A DNA stretch of 11,038 nucleotides, taken from assembly GCA_025354075.1 (NCBI GenBank), contig JANXNO010000044.1, positions 1-11,038 of the forward strand. Reading direction: 5' to 3'. The stretch is from Burkholderiales bacterium (GTDB taxonomy: Bacteria; Pseudomonadota; Gammaproteobacteria; Burkholderiales; Casimicrobiaceae). Shown piece by piece: positions 7,478 through 11,038 of this stretch (its first letter is position 1; each line of letters begins with the position of its first letter). A model generated the notes under the pieces. The model made no database searches and was not told the DNA's origin. It saw only the letters and a program-made list of their open reading frames with translations. The translations under genes and the position numbers were made by a program.

Positions 7478-8137
7478 ATGAACATTGCGAGATTCGTCGC
7501 GTACGGCCTGTTCGCCGCTGCAACGTTGCCTGCGTATGGCGGCAGCTTTGTCGGCATCGCCGGTGACCGCGATGGTCAGGCGATGGCCAGTGTGGTGATG
7601 TCGCTCAAACCGATTGGCCGCACGGCACCGGCGACACCGCCTGAGGAGATTGTCGTCAGCCAGCAGGATCTGGCGTTTAAGCCCTACATCTCAGTCATCC
7701 GCATTGGCTCAAGTGTGGTGTTCGCCAACCGAGACAAGGTTGAGCATCACATCAAATCGTTTTCCAGCAGCAAGCCGTTTGAAATCGCCGTCCACAAGCC
7801 CGGCGATACGCCCGCGCCGATTCGATTCGAGAAAGAGGGCGCGGTGGTCGCGTATTGCATCCTGCACGACTGGATGCGCGCGTATGTTTATGTTGCCGAC
7901 ACGCCGTGGTTTGCTTTGACGGCGGCTGCGACGGGCATCGCGAAAATTGAAAACCTGCCGCCAGGTGACTATGAGGCGACCGCATGGCATCCTGATCTGG
8001 GTCAGTACAAGCCACCACTGGTGCAAAAAGTCACGATTACCGCCACCGGCAGCACCGAGGCAACCTTCAAGTTTGAGTTCAAGCCACGAGCCGTACGGCA
8101 AGCGCCGAAGTCCGGTGGGTCAGCCCGAACCAGCTGA
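7478..8137 (+). CDS. Periplasmic cupredoxin-domain protein (blue-copper, methylamine-utilization-like)
   Basis: This 219-residue protein has a signal peptide (about residues 1-20), a plastocyanin-like cupredoxin domain (about 25-145) and a C-terminal carboxypeptidase-regulatory-like beta domain (about 145-210). Type 1 copper ligands are visible: a His at 90 (or 91) in EHHIKSF, then Cys127, His130 and Met133 in YCILHDWM. The C-x2-H-x2-M spacing matches amicyanin rather than plastocyanin (x4). It is therefore expected to carry electrons in the periplasm. ATG 7478 is chosen over ATG 7472 because GGAG at 7466-7469 lies eight bases upstream of it; the 7472 start would overlap the globin stop. The tight junction with the globin gene implies joint transcription and perhaps a shared function. 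No methylamine dehydrogenase gene is present, so the methylamine label sometimes used for such proteins is not supported here. Confidence 0.87.
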   Translation: MNIARFVAYGLFAAATLPAYGGSFVGIAGDRDGQAMASVVMSLKPIGRTAPATPPEEIVVSQQDLAFKPYISVIRIGSSVVFANRDKVEHHIKSFSSSKPFEIAVHKPGDTPAPIRFEKEGAVVAYCILHDWMRAYVYVADTPWFALTAAATGIAKIENLPPGDYEATAWHPDLGQYKPPLVQKVTITATGSTEATFKFEFKPRAVRQAPKSGGSARTS

Positions 8138-8153
8138 AATCATTAGACACTCG

Positions 8154-8177
8154 CGGGCGAACCGATCATTCGACCCG
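8154..8177. terminator. Weak hairpin between convergent genes, possible bidirectional terminator
   Basis: CGGGCGAA (8154-8161) can pair with TTCG-A-CCCG (8169-8177) with one bulged base and a seven-base loop. It overlaps the minus-strand stop codon and follows the cupredoxin stop by 16 bases. Only TTT follows on the + strand, so rho-independent termination is uncertain. The 28 bases between the two convergent stops leave little room for any other terminator. Confidence 0.25.
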
Positions 8178-9077
8178 TTTCGCGCGAATCCCGCGTTTGG
8201 CTAACGCTTCAAGCAGATTGTTTTCACCGAACATGTGACCCACGCCGATCACCACAAAGTGGTTTTCGGGTTGCTTGAAATATCCCTCAATTTTATCGGC
8301 CATCGCAGCATGGCGATCATCAAAAATGCGCCGTCTTGCCGCGACTCCTTCCGCCGTGTCGCCAAAGTCATCTGCCACCAGTCGGTTTAGCGTAGGTCCG
8401 TCACCCGCACGATACGCCGCGAGCATCTCAATCAGCCGCTTCTCCATACGGTTCTGGCGCACGGCGGCGAGAAAACGCGTCATGGCCGCTTTAGTCTCGG
8501 CGAGGTTCGCTCCGGCCAGCACGCCACACTGCGTGGCACCGCCCTCCACTTCAACAACCTTCATCTTCGCGTATTTGGCCTCGCGCAAAAACACCACGTC
8601 GAGACCGCGCGAGAAATCGACGCCAAGTTGACCCAGCTCCACACCCAGCACCACCAGATTTACCAGCCAGAGTTTCCGGCCTTCGATTACGGTTTCTGGA
8701 ATGCCCGCCGCACGGATGTACCCCGACAACGCAGCAAAGTCCTCAGACGACAGCACGCTTTCGAGCTTCTCCTGCGTGACGGCTAATTTTGAGCAGGCCT
8801 GTTGCGTTTCGGGCAGCGTTACATCCGCTTCAACGGCCAGCACCTTGGACTCGTCAAAGCGCTTCTGTACCGCGTCCGGCACCGGGTAAAAGTCGGGCTT
8901 GCCGACATGCAGCGAGCCGAACAGCGTGACGACTTTGTTGTCCTTCGGGCCATCCTTGCCAGGGTCTTTGGACAGCTCCCACAAAAAGGGTTTGCTGAGT
9001 TGGGCGTGGACGGCCGAGGTGCCCAATGCGAACGCGGCAGCGGCAACAAAAATGAGGGAAGTGAGGCGTGTCTTCAT
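8166..9077 (-). CDS. TraB/GumN family exported protein
   Basis: This 303-residue protein belongs to the TraB/GumN (TIKI-like) family, some members of which are proposed metal-dependent proteases; in bacteria the role is mostly unknown. A signal peptide covers residues 1-25 (cleavage after VHA), so it acts in the periplasm or envelope. The two family GxxH motifs are present: GSLH with His57 near the N-terminus and GVGH with His281 near the C-terminus. A central GVDFSRGLDVVFLREA stretch and the RIFDDRHAAMADKI region also fit. Length is usual for the family. The start at 9077 is chosen because it begins the signal peptide; a longer reading to 9134 would overlap the divergent ampG coding region. 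No strong ribosome binding site is seen. It converges on the cupredoxin gene. Confidence 0.9.
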   Translation of the reverse strand: MKTRLTSLIFVAAAAFALGTSAVHAQLSKPFLWELSKDPGKDGPKDNKVVTLFGSLHVGKPDFYPVPDAVQKRFDESKVLAVEADVTLPETQQACSKLAVTQEKLESVLSSEDFAALSGYIRAAGIPETVIEGRKLWLVNLVVLGVELGQLGVDFSRGLDVVFLREAKYAKMKVVEVEGGATQCGVLAGANLAETKAAMTRFLAAVRQNRMEKRLIEMLAAYRAGDGPTLNRLVADDFGDTAEGVAARRRIFDDRHAAMADKIEGYFKQPENHFVVIGVGHMFGENNLLEALAKRGIRAKRVE

Positions 9078-9086
9078 ATCGCGATA
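9077..9086. promoter_or_regulatory. Short palindrome between divergent starts
   Basis: TATCGCGATA is a perfect 10-bp palindrome lying between the minus-strand start at 9077 and the + strand start at 9095. Such short palindromes occur by chance in a window this size, and only the position makes it a candidate shared operator. Promoters for both genes must lie inside the other gene's 5' coding region unless one start is misplaced. Confidence 0.2.
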
Positions 9087-9094
9087 ATAGCTGG

Positions 9095-10486
9095 ATGACC
9101 TCATCAGACCCGACTGCCCCGCCACCGGTTGCATCGACGACCACCGTTAGCACGATTGCCGCAAAACCGGGCTGGATTGCCGCTTTCAAGGTCTATCTGG
9201 AGCCGCCCTCGTTGCGCATGCTGGCACTGGGTTTTTCTGCCGGATTGCCGCTGCTTCTGGTGCTGGGCACGTTGAGCTTCTGGCTGCGCGAGGCGGGCGT
9301 CAATCGCTCGACGATCGGGTACTTGTCGTGGGTGGGCCTCGCGTACGGCTTCAAATGGTGCTGGGCACCCCTGGTGGACCGCTTGCCGATTCCGCTGCTC
9401 ACGCGCCTGTTGGGGCGTCGACGTAGCTGGTTGCTGCTGGCGCAGCTGATGGTCGTCTGCGGGCTGGTGGGCATGGCGTTTTCTGACCCGAAAATCGCCT
9501 TGATGCCGATTGTCTGGTTTGCGCTATTGGCCGCGTTCGGCTCGGCCACTCAAGACATCGCGCTTGACGCGTTTCGCATTGAATCGGCAGATGTGGATCG
9601 TCAGGCTGCGCTGGCAGCGGCCTATCAAACCGGCTATCGCCTGGCGATGATCTGGGCCGGCGCGGGCGTGCTGTGGATCGCGGCGCGCGCGGAGGTGGCT
9701 AACCCCGCGAACTACGATCCCAACAGCTGGCGCGTGGCGTATCTGGTCATGGCGGGCTCCATGATCGTCGGATTCGTCACCGTGATGTTCACCAATGAGC
9801 CTGCCGCCCGCCCCTACGCGCCGTCGAGGAACATGGGCGAATGGCTGCAAACGGCCCTGATTGATCCCTTCGCGGATTTCTTCAAACGTTATGGCTGGAA
9901 CGCGTTGCTGGTGCTCGCGCTGATCGCTACCTACCGGGTCAGCGACATCGTGATGGGCATTATGGCCAACCCGTTTTATGTCGACATGGGTTACAGCAAG
10001 GATGAGGTCGCCGAGGTGGTCAAGATTTATGGCATCGTGATGACGCTGGTCGGCACCTTTATCGGCGGCGTGTTGTCGCTGCGCTACGGCGTGATGCGCA
10101 TCCTGTTTCTCGGTGCAGTGCTGTCGGCGGCGAGCAATCTGCTGTTCTCATGGCTGTCGGTGCGCGGCCACGATGTAACCGCGTTGAAGATCGTGATCTC
10201 GGCGGACAACATCAGCTCGGGCATTGCGTCCAGCGCATTCATCGCCTACATGTCGAGCCTGACCAATGTGAGCTATTCGGCGACACAATATGCGCTGCTG
10301 TCGTCGATGATGCTGCTGTTGCCGAAGTGGCTGGCTGGCTTTTCTGGCGTTGCAGTTGATACCGTGGGTTACAACGTGTTTTTTATCGGCACGGCGCTGA
10401 TCGGTGTGCCGGTCTTGTTGCTCATCTGGATTGCGTCACGACGGCTGCAACACCAGCAGCTTTCTGCTGAAACGGCTGTAACCTAG
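9095..10486 (+). CDS. ampG: AmpG-like muropeptide permease (MFS transporter)
   Basis: This 463-residue inner-membrane protein of the major facilitator superfamily matches AmpG, which imports GlcNAc-anhydroMurNAc peptides from the periplasm for cell-wall recycling and, in bacteria with AmpC/AmpR, for beta-lactamase induction. Recognisable parts are LGFSAGLPLLLVLGTLSFWL in TM1, REAGV...IGYLSWVGLAYGFKWCWAPLVDR in the first loop and TM2 (quoted with a gap), and SATQDIALDAFRIE at residues 150-163. About 12 hydrophobic helices are seen, fewer than the 14 of E. coli AmpG. A Ser/Thr/Pro/Ala-rich cytoplasmic tail precedes TM1. ATG 9095 is chosen; GTG 9068 would overlap the divergent gene. No clear ribosome binding site is seen. 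The stop TAG (10484-10486) is part of an inverted repeat, so the C-terminus may have been altered by its insertion. Confidence 0.88.
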   Translation: MTSSDPTAPPPVASTTTVSTIAAKPGWIAAFKVYLEPPSLRMLALGFSAGLPLLLVLGTLSFWLREAGVNRSTIGYLSWVGLAYGFKWCWAPLVDRLPIPLLTRLLGRRRSWLLLAQLMVVCGLVGMAFSDPKIALMPIVWFALLAAFGSATQDIALDAFRIESADVDRQAALAAAYQTGYRLAMIWAGAGVLWIAARAEVANPANYDPNSWRVAYLVMAGSMIVGFVTVMFTNEPAARPYAPSRNMGEWLQTALIDPFADFFKRYGWNALLVLALIATYRVSDIVMGIMANPFYVDMGYSKDEVAEVVKIYGIVMTLVGTFIGGVLSLRYGVMRILFLGAVLSAASNLLFSWLSVRGHDVTALKIVISADNISSGIASSAFIAYMSSLTNVSYSATQYALLSSMMLLLPKWLAGFSGVAVDTVGYNVFFIGTALIGVPVLLLIWIASRRLQHQQLSAETAVT

Positions 10487-10546
10487 GGGCTGACGGGGCA
10501 TTTATCAATTTATCGACTTTTAGCAATTTATGTCGGTCAGCCCCTA
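10484..10546. repeat. 11-bp perfect inverted repeat flanking an AT-rich core
   Basis: TAGGGGCTGAC (10484-10494) and GTCAGCCCCTA (10536-10546) are exact reverse complements around a 41-base core. The core is AT-rich and holds two direct copies of CAATTTAT (10506-10513 and 10524-10531). The left arm supplies the ampG stop codon. It could be a small REP-like or MITE-like mobile element, or a long-loop terminator between ampG and the next gene; the arms are followed by TTTAAT, not a long T-run. Base composition differs sharply from both neighbouring genes. Confidence 0.6.
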
Positions 10547-10606
10547 TTTAATGGCACTTTCAGTGAAAAGCTGTTAGAGAAATCGTAGCGACTTTGAGGA
10601 GGCTTC

Positions 10607-11038
10607 ATGCCCGTCACACTCACCATCAATCAAAAATCCGTGGTCATCAATGCGCCCGACGATAAGCCGCTATTGTGGGCGCTGCGCGAAGATGCCAACC
10701 TCGTTGGCACCAAGTTCGGCTGCGGCATCGCGGCCTGTGGCGCATGCACAGTGCTGGTCGATGGCGTGGCGACGCGATCCTGCGTGATGCCGATTTCGGC
10801 GGTCGTCGGCAAGCAGATCACGACTATTGAGGCCATTTCGGAAAAAGGTCCGAGTGCCGTGCAAAAAGCATGGATTGAGCATCAGGTGCCGCAGTGCGGT
10901 TATTGTCAGTCCGGCTTCATCATGGCGACCACCGCATTGCTCGAAAAAACGCCCGATCCGACCGATGCGGATATTGACGCGGCGATCACTAACTTGTGCC
11001 GCTGCGGCACGTATCCCGCGATGCGCATGGCGATTAAA
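10607..11038 (+). CDS. (2Fe-2S)-binding small subunit of a molybdenum hydroxylase, isoquinoline 1-oxidoreductase alpha type (3' end cut by window)
   Basis: The first 144 residues are present with no stop; the family is usually about 150-155 residues, so only a few are missing. An N-terminal plant-ferredoxin-like [2Fe-2S] domain has Cys39, Cys44, Cys47 and Cys59. A C-terminal four-helix [2Fe-2S] domain has Cys97, Cys100, Cys131 and Cys133 in QCGYCQSGF and NLCRCGTY. All eight cluster ligands are intact. Such subunits pass electrons from a molybdopterin subunit that hydroxylates N-heterocycles or oxidises aldehydes. There is no twin-arginine signal, so it is probably cytoplasmic or exported only with a partner. 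GAGGAGG at 10596-10602 is a strong ribosome binding site four bases before the ATG. A large molybdopterin subunit is expected just downstream. Nicotinate, CO or aldehyde dehydrogenase small subunits are alternative identities. Confidence 0.9.
   Translation, partial: MPVTLTINQKSVVINAPDDKPLLWALREDANLVGTKFGCGIAACGACTVLVDGVATRSCVMPISAVVGKQITTIEAISEKGPSAVQKAWIEHQVPQCGYCQSGFIMATTALLEKTPDPTDADIDAAITNLCRCGTYPAMRMAIK

Overview
The window looks like chromosomal DNA from a G+C-rich Gram-negative bacterium, most likely a betaproteobacterium. That is inferred from protein signatures (inner-membrane RND pump with a TolC-type channel, AmpG, several Sec-exported periplasmic proteins) and from a methyltransferase-rhodanese-TolC gene string that I associate with betaproteobacteria. 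I see no tRNA, rRNA, CRISPR array, transposase or phage gene. Genes are densely packed and every gap is shorter than 150 bases.

Left part (1-6934, all + strand). An RND efflux adaptor and its inner-membrane permease form an operon. After a 133-base gap carrying a promoter-like sequence and a palindromic, operator-like site comes a second tight operon: a PCMT-like methyltransferase, a single-domain rhodanese and a TolC-type outer-membrane channel. Adaptor, permease and channel can together make a complete tripartite efflux pump. The methyltransferase and rhodanese between them have no obvious role in efflux.

Middle part (7044-8137, + strand). Two small exported proteins are almost fused into one transcription unit: a group 1 truncated haemoglobin with a signal peptide, and a blue-copper (cupredoxin) protein with an amicyanin-like ligand pattern and a carboxypeptidase-regulatory-like C-terminal part. 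A periplasmic haem protein paired with a periplasmic copper protein is the best candidate here for an under-described redox or gas-sensing system. This is inference from gene order and residues only.

Right part (8166-11038). A TraB/GumN-family exported protein on the minus strand converges on the cupredoxin gene and diverges from an AmpG-like muropeptide permease gene, with only 17 bases between the two predicted starts. The ampG stop codon lies inside one arm of an 11-bp perfect inverted repeat around an AT-rich core. The window ends inside a gene for the [2Fe-2S] small subunit of a molybdenum hydroxylase (isoquinoline 1-oxidoreductase alpha type). Its partner subunits would lie beyond the window.
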